Below, one piece after another: positions 56,001 to 64,000 of a DNA stretch of 64,000 nt; position 1 is the stretch's first letter; every line of letters starts with the position of its first letter. A model generated the notes under the pieces. The model saw nothing but the letters and a program-made list of their open reading frames with translations. It searched no databases and was not told the DNA's origin. The position numbers were made by a program, and so were the translations under genes. This stretch comes from Chondrosia reniformis (lineage: Eukaryota > Porifera > Demospongiae > Chondrillida > Chondrillidae): contig OX359193.1 of assembly GCA_947172415.1 (NCBI GenBank), forward strand, positions 2,102,501 to 2,166,500, written 5' to 3'.

Positions 56001-59000
56001 TTCCACAACCGTTGTATAACTGTAATAAGAGGCATTTTGGCCTATTGTTACAGTTATACAATGCGACATCTGCCAATAACTCATTAAACGCCTAAAACCT
56101 TGCAAAAAGCCTAGGGGCAGAGTGTAATTTTGTCTGTGTAGAGGCCAGGTTCAAAGAAGGCCAGGTGGCATTTAGAGGCTAGGGGTCAGCTGGGCTATTC
56201 ATAAAAGGAAGTGGGGTTGTGAATTGAGGCCGGGTGAAAAATGACTGCATGGAAAGCAATAGAAGCCAGGACTTCTCTTCGGACAAATACGGTATATATA
56301 TGTATCCATAACATGAAGCCATACAAAGAAATTGGGAAATGAAAACAGTATAAGGGGAAAATGCTGATTATCGTTTCGTGTATTCAATTCTCGATTTCAA
56401 ATAGAAACGGAAATCACATATGTTTAATTTTGGCACTCCATACTGCATTCAGGTGTCTTCCCCAGATCTCTGCTCACGATTGCGGAATGACTGTTTCAAG
56501 GCCAAGGAAGTCGAGGCATTGTGCACTTTAGTTGTCAACAGCTATACAGACAGATTAAGTGGCTTAGCTAAATTACCTTTGCTGATGAAGGTACAGTCGA
56601 TTACATGAAAACGTTTTATGGTCATTTCAGAATTGGAGAATGTCCTATGCTTGTAGTAAGGCTGGGCTAGGATGGGACACAGATTAGGTAACTGAGTGTT
56701 ACCAAAGGGAGCATTCAGGCATTAATATGGGTTTCTTGGTGTTTATCCATGTGGGGCACACCAAGGACGACTACATAGTGATGAACGATGGCGATAAAAT
56801 CAATTTCTGTAATGCTACTACTTCTCCACATTTGAAAAGTTGATAAGGAACCCTATGTCCAAGATGGAGAAGGAGCTCTATGACACATTGAAGAAGGTTG
56901 AACAGAAAGGACTAATGAGCCGACAAGCAAGACTCAGACTTGCCCCTTCTCACTGCCAACCACCACAGATCTATGGATTCCCCAAGATACACATACAAGG
57001 CAGACAACTACGACCCATCGTCTCATCTATCAACTCACCAATGTACAATCTGGCCAAGATATTAACAAGAATTCTTACTCCACTAGTTGGTAAGTCCTAC
57101 AATTCCATCCAGAACTCCAATCATTTTGTTTGTAACCCAATGACAAGATGGTCAGCTTTGATGAAGTCAGCCTTTTCACTAAAGTCCTAATCATGGAAGC
57201 TGTAGACATCCACTCTGACCTACTCCACAAGGATCCTGCCCTCAAGGAGAGAACAGATTTGCCACCTAATACCATCACTGACCTGTTGAAGAAGTGTCTA
57301 ACAACCACCTACTTCCAATATCAGGACAAATATTTTCAACAAAAAGAAGGAGCAGCAATGGAATCACCTCTCTCTCCTGTCATTGCTAACATTTTCATGG
57401 AGTTTTTAAAGATCTAGCCATCAAGGCTGCCCACATCAAACCAACACTATGGCTCTGATATGTCTCAAAAGTGTCATCTGGAGACAGGACCACAACAACC
57501 TAGCGGGTTTTTTCCACCATCTCAACTCGATTAGAAGCAGCATACAATTCACCATGGAGGAGGAGGAAGTTGACAACTGCCATTCCTAGATGTCCTAGTC
57601 AGAAGAGATACACAGCATTTCCACACTAGTGTCTTTAGGAAACCAACCCATACAGATAGCTACATCAACTACAAATCCAGCCACCACCCAGCCACTAAGA
57701 TCGGAACCATCCTATGCTTAAAGAGGAGAGCAGAAAGTATCTGTTAGGGAGCCAATTGATCAATGCAAAATAGAAATAGAACAATTGTGCTGTGATCTAC
57801 TACAAACACAGACTAACTCTGTGCCTTGTTGCAGGCCCTTCCAGCAGTCTCAAAGGTTGTTCTATGAGACCAGAGTTATACTACAAACACAGACTAACTC
57901 TGTGCCTTGTTGCAGGCCCTTCCAGCAGTCTCAAAGGTTGTTCTATGAGACCAGAGTTATACTGCAAGCACAGACTAACTCTGTGCCTTGTTGCAGGCCC
58001 TTCCAGCAGTCTCAAAGGTTGTTCTATGAGACCAGAGTTATACTGCAAGCACAGACTAACTCTGTGCCTTGTTGCAGGCCCTTCCAGCAGTCTCAAAGGT
58101 TGTTCTATGAGACCAGAGTTATACTGCAAGCACAGCTAACTATGTCTTGTTGCAGGCCTTCCAGTGGTCTCAAAGGTGGCTCTACGGGACCAGAGCTATA
58201 CTACAAACACAGGCTAACTCTGGGCCTTGTTGCAGGCCCTTCCAGCGGTCTCAAAGGTTGTTCTACGGGACCAGAGCTATATTGCAAGTGCAGCTAACTA
58301 TGTCTTGTTGCAGGCCCTTCCAGTGGTCTCAAAGGTGATGACAGTAATGCAGAACTTTTAAAGCATGGTTTTTGTATGGATGGACTGTCTTGCTGTATTC
58401 CAGATTATCCTGCTGTTGACTTAAAATATATATTTGATTGTCAGATGCCATGAAGTATTATATGTATACTTTATATATACATTCAACTTTCAACAAACAT
58501 ATACTGTTTGGAAGCCTATCATTTTCTCACACACCCTTTCAGATGTATACAGACAGCATAAGAATAAATGATACCCAGAAGGGGTTACCATCATCCTCTA
58601 TATATGCATAGGCAATTGAATTACTATTCATGCTTACTTTGCTGTTTTAAGTTGGTCATGATAGAATTGTTTAGAAGGGAAGTCGCATATCTCTTGAGCC
58701 ATCCTATATTGAACATCCAACATTTTGATTGGCCTTTCCACTATGACAATAAAAGGTAACATATCTAAAGTAGCATCTATGCACATACATATATACTTGC
58801 AGGGAAAGTCCTGCAATCTAGAATGGTACCTGGGTTATCACTGAGGGGCTCAAAGTTACGATAAATACGTTCAAACAAACTCATGTCGTATCCAAGCTTC
58901 TGGGCTGCCTACAGGAAGTGCAATATATTAAGTTAACTATGACCATGCACTTTTAGTATATCCTGCCTTTAAGTTGCCATACTAATGAATCACAAAGCAG

Positions 59001-59753
59001 GTAAACCAATGGATGATTCTAGAACTACCTTTTCCTTAGTCTGGCTTGGTATCCCCTACTTCCTGCCTGCCAACGATAATTGCATGGGGGCGAGAAAGTA
59101 GGGTCTAGCAGAAATGCAAATACCACACCTTGCCTCAACCAATCAGCTTACAGCTACTGATTTCACATCAGTAAACAGGCGCCTACATGGGAAGGCCAGT
59201 AGTAGAGCTCTCCATGTATTCGAGTATAATTCTTGCTCTTTCCGTGCTTTTGAGGTCTTCCTTTAGGCACAAATCACAAGATGCTTCAGCTGAAACTATC
59301 GTCGAGCAACCACAACTACCGTAGAACCTCCACATAATTTGTATGTATGCTTACGGTACCACTGTGGGGAGCTAATCCGCGAGGTGTGGAAGTTACATTT
59401 TCTACTTTTCGTTCGCCCACACGCAGATGAATAAGTAGGGGCTAGACAGCTACACTTTGTTTCCGTGTAATATTCTAACATACAGTCACAAACCCTTCTA
59501 TCAATCTTCTAGTTAAAACATACAGAAGTAGCTGTGGGCAGCTCATCTCACTATATACAGCATCAATATCACTGCACCATTTATCCCAACTTGTCTAACC
59601 TGTGATCTCACTGTTGGAGGTAGCTGCAGTGGGTCTCCTACCATGATCAGCTTGGTAGAGCCATACCGTAATGGTATCAACACATCCAGCTCACAGCACT
59701 GGGAGGCTTCATCTACAATGACACATGTCACATGCATCTTGTTTGCAAGGAGA
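52816..59753 (-). CDS. Senataxin/UPF1-family SF1 helicase, C-terminal half (7 exons)
   Basis: Exons: 59753-59600, 58908-58830, 58740-58638, 54582-54514, 54149-53878, 53626-53550 and 53379-52816, with consistent phases where checked. Helicase motifs run in order: CVIVDEASQCCELDVLIPLR (motif II), LIMVGDPLQLPPTV (motif III), LFERIYRNFEPLSDNPG, ERPIKMLDVQYRMAQEICDF (motif IV region), LVKPFLVFDIQFG, KIGIITPYKEQLKFIKWRL, IGTVDGFQGREKDIILLSCV (motif V) and SRRMNVALTRAKFGIYIL (motif VI). This is the SF1B layout of Sen1/senataxin, RNA-DNA helicases that resolve R-loops and act in transcription termination. The Walker A exon must lie beyond 59753, either outside the window or displaced by the elements at 59.9-62.6 kb. 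The last exon is a poorly conserved 187-codon tail. The 4-kb intron between 58638 and 54582 holds a Penelope element. Confidence 0.85.
55290..55725 (+). pseudogene. Non-LTR retrotransposon C-terminal fragment
   Basis: Plus-strand pieces read SGAWLNVLPVTSLGLQLDVN, IAVGLHLGTPLCRVNNCQLC, GEEVDELTLHNLSCTRNGGR and INDIIKRSLALEEIPSNLEP, then GLSRSDWKRLDGVTI. This resembles the Cys-rich region downstream of RT in several invertebrate retroelement families, ending in SRxDxKRPDG. Frame changes make it a relic. It lies in the large helicase intron. Confidence 0.6.
56218..57750 (+). mobile_element. Penelope-like element with decayed reverse transcriptase
   Basis: The RT region runs from about 56840: MEKELYDTLKKVEQKGLMSR, PPQIYGFPKIHIQGRQLRPI, VSSINSPMYNLAKILTRILT; then MVSFDEVSLFTKVLIMEAVD, TTYFQYQDKYFQQKEGAAME and SPLSPVIANIFMEFL; then shifted frames with HLNSIRSSIQFTMEEE, FLDVLVRRDTQHFHTSVF and RKPTHTDSYINYKSSHHPA. 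The catalytic YxDD block at 57455 is damaged (the expected YVDD reads YVSK). No GIY-YIG endonuclease is seen. The 5' part (56218-56830) is shared with the truncated copy at 51826. It lies in the large helicase intron. Confidence 0.8.
57795..58337. repeat. 81-bp minisatellite, about 7 copies
   Basis: The unit is ctacaaacacagactaactc, tgtgccttgttgcaggccct, tccagcagtctcaaaggttg, ttctatgagaccagagttat plus a. The first four copies are almost identical and the last ones more diverged. 81 is a multiple of three, so all frames stay open across it on both strands. That openness is a by-product and no evidence for a gene. It directly follows the Penelope element. Confidence 0.92.
58339..58637. other. 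Intron sequence, no gene
   Basis: The remainder of the helicase intron between the minisatellite and the exon ending at 58638. No feature is supported. Confidence 0.4.
58909..59599. other. Helicase intron, no gene
   Basis: Between the exons ending at 59600 and starting at 58908. Slightly richer in CG around 59290-59420, with short frames only. Confidence 0.4.
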
Positions 59754-59863
59754 CTACAAAATATAATAAAATAAAGTACAATGAATATTCGTTATTCCGC
59801 CAAACCGCTTAAACCACCATTATTTCTTGAAAAAAATTCAAATGTATGGCAGTAGTATACAGT

Positions 59864-60010
59864 GCACTCCACTTAATCCGTCGCAATTGGTTCAGGCAAT
59901 TTTTATGGTGGATTAATGAGTTGGCGGATTATACAATATGAAGCCCAGTTTATCACATTCGCTTCTTAAGTACAATAAAAATGTAAAAAATAAGACTTTT
60001 GTCATTGAAA
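59864..60010. mobile_element. Pogo-type MITE end fragment
   Basis: cagtgcactccacttaatcc plus gtcgcaattggttcagg has the look of the other pogo-type ends in this window (cagtgggccccacttaatc at 16622). A second related segment reads gtggattaatgagttggcgg. No matching right end was found. Confidence 0.4.
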
Positions 60011-60183
60011 ATGTGTCAAATGTATATATATAATACTACTTGCATAAAGTGTAAGATTTTACTTGAGTGGCCTTTGTATTCTTATCCTTGTAGTGACAGA
60101 TTTCTTTCTGCTTCGCAATAAGGGTCCTGCACGTGACGTCACGAAATTGCTAAATTAACTTCCACATGGCAAAAAGCTGAGAT

Positions 60184-61665
60184 GTGATTATGGCAAAGAA
60201 CAACGGCAGCATATTGAGCGACTATTTTCTCTCCCTTGATACCAAAAGCAAGAAGAGATATGTTCAGAAACTGTATCTAATCAATGGAAAGGACATACAC
60301 CCTCAAGAGAGGCGATTTTTCTCAGGACAAGAAAGATTTCTTGAATTTTCAGTGAGTTATTCATGTTCTAGACTACATCGCAAGCTGCAGGTATTTAAAC
60401 TCAATTTTGATGGTCTGTTTCTTTGATTACAGGTATCCTGATTTGTATCATTATCTGATACACACTTCAAGCTTCGTAACAGCTGAAGAAGTTAAGAATT
60501 ACAGGAGTCTGGATGCTTACAAGTATTTTGTAGATGGTTGGGCGCTGGAGACTGGCTGGACAATGATTGAAAACGTTTTTCTCCTGGTTGGAAAAGTTAA
60601 GCATTCCTATGCCATCTCGTCCCTCCGTTGAAGCCATGGGTACTGGTCCAAAAGTATGGCACAGTTGAGTACGGACATTGTACATGCATGGCTGGCTTGG
60701 GTGAGACATGTTCTCATATTGCAGCCCTACTCTACTGGCTTAAGACTGCTGTACGTATACAGTTGGACACAATATGCATATCTCAACCAAACACATGGCT
60801 GTCACAGTCTATGCCATCTGCATGTGTGGAGGTACCTTACGTTACACTTGAAGCACTGGAAGAGCTGGCTACCAGTCGTAAGCAAGCAACCACCTCTACA
60901 TCAGCAGAACTGTACGCTGAAACGAAGAAGCTTCAGCCAGGTGAAATGGAGCTCCAGCCAGGTGAAATGGAGCTCCAAAAGGTTTTTGCAAACTTAAGTA
61001 CTGCAACTGATCGAAAGCCAGCCATCCTGAGTGTTATACCACCATACAGTGATGCATTCATCAAGTCATCTGAACATTTCCCACCACTTTTAAGTGAACT
61101 GTACAATCCAGATAACCTGTCGATGGACTATTGCCAGCTTTTGAAAATACTGAACTTGTCTGCCAACAAAGTGCAACCGATGCACAGATTGGTCACCTAG
61201 AAGAATGCACCAGGAGACAAGCTTCCAACAAGCAGTGGTACCACCGTCACTGAAGTGGACGCATCACCGCTTCACTACTCCACTAGGTTAGCATATTATA
61301 TATTGAATACATGCATGTATAAAATTATTATATGCAAATTGGATTCACCATTTATTTTCCATTCCCAGGTTGCACACACCAATCCACATCAACCAACCAT
61401 TTCACTTAAAAGACGGATTTGTTACCCAGACAATTACAAACTTCAATCTACAGCCACACAGCATGGTTGTCAGCACGCGAAAGATGCCATCGGCTGCTAC
61501 AAGATCAAGTTGGCTTGCCATAATGGATTTATTGTCAAACCTTGTGGTTTCTTCGTGGACAAATCCGAATCGTACCTTGGAGCTTCACCTGATGGGCTAG
61601 TGAGCTGTGATTGTTGCGTAGAGGGGGTTTTAGAAGTGAAATGTCCACATAGTGCCAGGGTGTGA
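60184..61665 (+). pseudogene. SWIM zinc finger / YqaJ-type nuclease protein, broken
   Basis: The start at 60190 (MAKNNGSILSDYFLSLDTKS) is followed by an intron and YPDLYHYLIHTSSFVTAEEV, NYRSLDAYKYFVDGWALETG. After a frameshift at about 60628 comes KPWVLVQKYGTVEYGHCTCM, AGLGETCSHIAALLYWL, a SWIM finger with CxC...CxH intact. A Gln/Glu-rich region follows with a 21-bp duplication (QPGEMEL twice), a stop at 61200, then about 61370-61665: CQHAKDAIGCYKIKLACHNG, DKSESYLGASPDGLVSCDCC, VEGVLEVKCP. The last block is the YqaJ/lambda-exonuclease-type nuclease core with Asp and ExK. Such SWIM-YqaJ proteins are common in invertebrate genomes near DNA transposons. The shift and stops suggest decay, though introns may explain some. 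Confidence 0.65.
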
Positions 61666-62027
61666 CAACCACGCAAGCCTGTCAAATCAGGTGGTTTCAC
61701 CTTTCCTGCCTCAAGATGGAGTCAGTGCCTGGTGGAAAATGGCTCCGTCCAAGTTGCCATGCGGCAACAAAAGCAAGAGAAAACTATCTCAGACTGACTA
61801 AATATGCATGTGTACATGTGTGTAAATGTACAAGTGACTGCATGTATAATGCTACTTAACTCAGTCATGTGTGCATGATCGATTACTCACTGGGAACTAT
61901 TACATCACAAACATTTGGCAATGCACAACAAACTCTAACTAAGGAATCAATAAAAAACAGGTCCACCTCTATTCGATCTTGTGTACTGTGTTGGCAGGGA
62001 GTTGTTGTACTTAGGATGGCAATTCGT

Positions 62028-62620
62028 TGATAACCATACCAATGACACGTTCAACATGTATAAGGACATTCACAATTTTTCAACATCGGATGCAGGCAAC
62101 TGAGATTTCCCTCGAGTAAAGGCAGGGATGTTCAGTGTGGCACCCATCACTGCAAAACTTTCGGCGACATTGAACCCACGATCTACCAAAATAACATCAC
62201 CTGGCTGGAGGTAATTTAAGTACCGGAGTGTTCTGTTATGTGTTGGTCCGAAGTACGTCCACCATATCCTTTTGAAATGAAACTCACAGTTCCTTGATGT
62301 TACCTTGAGACCATAATTAACACGATAACACCACGGCATTGTGTGATGGAGGCACTCCCTTGATAGCCAGTGAATGAGACTTTTGAGGTGAACATCCATT
62401 AACTAAATCCATTTTGTCGAGATTCTTGAATCAGTTCCATCATCTATCCCAAACCAAAATGCCAAATCCAAGTTGGCCACATCATAGATGATAGAGGGAA
62501 TAGGGATTGGCAACTCGTCACGTGACGGGTATAAAATCCCTAGTCTCTGTACCGTTCCATGTGTGTTACGGCTGCAGCTTCCATAGATAACGGAAGCCGC
62601 GGTTACCACCTCGTTGGAAT
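62028..62620 (-). pseudogene. DDE_4-type transposase, broken
   Basis: Minus-strand frames read LKSLIHWLSRECLHHTMPWC, YRVNYGLKV, then THNRTLRYLNYLQPGDVILV, DRGFNVAESFAVMGATLNIP, AFTRGKSQLPASDVEKL and, one frame away, IHVERVIGMVINELPS. This is the C-terminal half of a DDE superfamily-4 transposase (GDVxLADRGF...PAFTRGK...HVERVIG). The central part with the first Asp and the following block is deleted. Two stops sit near 62400. It converges with the SWIM/YqaJ gene. Confidence 0.7.
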
Positions 62621-62639
62621 GATCTTAGGAATGTTGTTG

Positions 62640-63045
62640 AAATGGCAGGGTCCAACTCAGAAATGATTAAAGTTGATCACTGGGCCTTTGTTTGGCATTC
62701 GTACGACTTTGGGATAGTTAGCTAGTTGATTTTGTGAAGAAAAGATGCGAGAAGGAGCTTTATGTACCTCTAGGTAAGTCATGGAGACGTCTATGTTGTT
62801 TTAACTTGGATTAGAAATGGCTAGTGCCTTCCTACAGGGTTTAAAACCATTGTTCTGGGTACGTTTGTGTACCACTAGCTTTATTCCGCAGTCTTCTACA
62901 AACTACCTTTGACTTGTGTAAGTAGATGGTTATGGTTATGGTATGATGGTCGGTTTTGAAGTGTAGTCTATCTGATTAGCACAATTTGTCTTAAAGTTAT
63001 GAATGGAAATGTGAAGTGACCTGCTGCAATTTGTTTACAGTAGCA
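62640..63045. other. No gene recognised
   Basis: Nothing supported between the transposase remnant and the frame at 63047. Confidence 0.35.
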
Positions 63046-63046
63046 T

Positions 63047-63232
63047 TTGCCAATGCCACGCCCTTTTACACTTGGGAGGAGTAAGAGGAGGGGTAAGAAG
63101 AGAGGGAAGACTAGTAAGAGAAAGGTAGTGAAACAGCCTGAAACAGTAGCTACCAAAGAACAGGTAAAGTCAACACCACTTGAAGTTGTCAGTCAGTTGG
63201 GTGAGCCACCAATTCTGCATAATGATAGCTAG
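63047..63232 (+). CDS. Small basic open frame, function unknown
   Basis: The 61-codon frame begins MPMPRPFTLGRSKRRGKKRG, with a strongly basic first half (KTSKRKVVKQ) and a plain second half. It could be a first exon with a nuclear-localisation-like stretch; aacaggtaaagt near 63160 is a possible donor. Family not recognised. Confidence 0.3.
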   Translation: MPMPRPFTLGRSKRRGKKRGKTSKRKVVKQPETVATKEQVKSTPLEVVSQLGEPPILHNDS

Positions 63233-63438
63233 CTATGTAGTGATGTATAGCTATTTGCCCCTCAGGCCTATACAAGAATGTCAATCCTGTGTTGCCTTTG
63301 TAGATGAGCCATCGCCATCAACTGTTAGCCTGAACTGTGTACGCCACTTGAGCCACTTTCCCTCATTTTGCCAGAAGTGAATCCAGCCAGCCTGTGTGCT
63401 GTAGCAGCAGATAGTTCATGGTATTCTAAGGAGTGAAA

Positions 63439-64000
63439 GCATGTTTGCTACATTTGGAAAGTAGGCATTGCTCCTTCTACCGCTCGGAACAATGTTTTCA
63501 TCTCCCATTCAATGAATGCCTCCCCTATAGATGGGAAGTGGTCTCTTGGTGTATGTGGACTCCCTGTCTCTGCATCTTCTCCAGCTCTCGAGGCCATGGA
63601 TCATACCACATCCGTTAACAAACTCCAGGGCCTGCTGAAGAGAATAGAAGCAATGAACATTTGTGAGGGCAACGACGATGATCGTTTTGTATCATTAGCA
63701 AGCATTAGCAAGTGGATCCAGCAACGACTTCATCATGTCCCAAACAATCCAGAGAAACCAACTGTGCGGCATCTGAATTACCATGTCCTGACCATCCCTC
63801 CAGCAAAACGTTGTCAGCAGTGTAGGTCTATGAGGGTTTCCTTGCGTGTTTTGACAACTCGTCAGCAGCAAGCCAGTAGAAAACAGAAATACACAAGAAA
63901 TACTTATCTACCTACACCACTTCACCTTGCCAAACTATCCAAAGTCGGAAAGAATCTAAAAGCAACACAGTATGAACGATACGGTTATTGCAAGGTCGCA
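63439..64000 (+). CDS. Open frame running off the window, function unknown
   Basis: The frame is open from about 63439 to the window end. It contains MNASPIDGKWSLGVCGLPVS, then MDHTTSVNKLQGLLKRIEAM, ISKWIQQRLHHVPNNPEKPT, and a basic C-terminal part with CQQCRSM and LTTRQQQASRKQKYTRN. About 185 codons without a stop in AT-rich DNA suggest real coding sequence, possibly together with the basic frame at 63047. I do not recognise the family. It follows transposon genes and could belong to the same element. Confidence 0.45.

Noticed and set aside
57785..58338. Long open frames (up to 170 codons) on both strands
   Set aside because: They arise because the 81-bp repeat is a multiple of three; there is no start context, domain or homology beyond the repeat.
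60656..60997. 113-codon plus frame over the SWIM region
   Set aside because: It overlaps the frame that contains the intact SWIM cysteines and has no motif of its own.

Overview
This window is a piece of a metazoan nuclear genome. Its genes are split by many introns with GT-AG (twice GC-AG) borders. It holds animal signalling genes: phospholipase C gamma, a Slingshot cofilin phosphatase, a leishmanolysin-like metallopeptidase, a senataxin-type helicase, and BTB-BACK and Ras-like fragments. The DNA is AT-rich and crowded with DNA transposons, Penelope-like elements and a 2A-bearing LINE. A non-bilaterian invertebrate, most likely a sponge, fits best. That placement is an inference from gene type and repeat content; no single sequence proves it.

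Layout. 0.3-7.4 kb is a nest of mobile elements: a Penelope reverse-transcriptase scrap, a foldback MITE, a 4.9-kb decayed transposon inserted in that MITE, and a Tigger-type MITE inserted in the transposon. 8.1-18.0 kb (+) is the C-terminal half of a PLC-gamma gene (second SH2, second half of the split PH, Y domain, C2). A decayed 2A-containing LINE sits in one intron. A fresh 3.1-kb DNA transposon sits in another; it carries an intact Tc1-type transposase and, facing it, an intact BEN-domain gene. 18-21.7 kb holds MITEs, a broken cytochrome-b5 (neuferricin-like) copy and a hammerhead-like hairpin. 22.3-30.8 kb (-), perhaps up to 37.4 kb, is an essentially complete Slingshot gene with 14-15 exons; its introns contain minisatellites and hammerhead-like repeats. 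39.2-42.4 kb has a BACK-domain exon, the C-terminal end of a Ras/Rab-like GTPase cut off by a minisatellite, and a possible PD-(D/E)XK nuclease-like gene. 43.1-51.3 kb (-) is a complete leishmanolysin-like gene with about 17 exons. 51.3-59.8 kb (-) is the 3' half of a senataxin-like helicase gene, with a Penelope element, a minisatellite and LINE debris in its introns and a duplicated 3' end. 60.1-62.6 kb has a decayed SWIM/YqaJ gene facing a decayed DDE transposase. 63.0-64.0 kb has unrecognised open frames that run off the window.

The most interesting candidates are two. The first is the young transposon at 12275-15392, which pairs a Tc1-type transposase with a spliced Tudor/KOW-like plus coiled-coil plus BEN protein; its terminal inverted repeats carry a site resembling the motif bound by the BEN protein BANP. 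The second is a set of at least five short repeats with hammerhead-ribozyme-like cores. One of these is a clean 187-bp hairpin insertion with an 11-bp target duplication.
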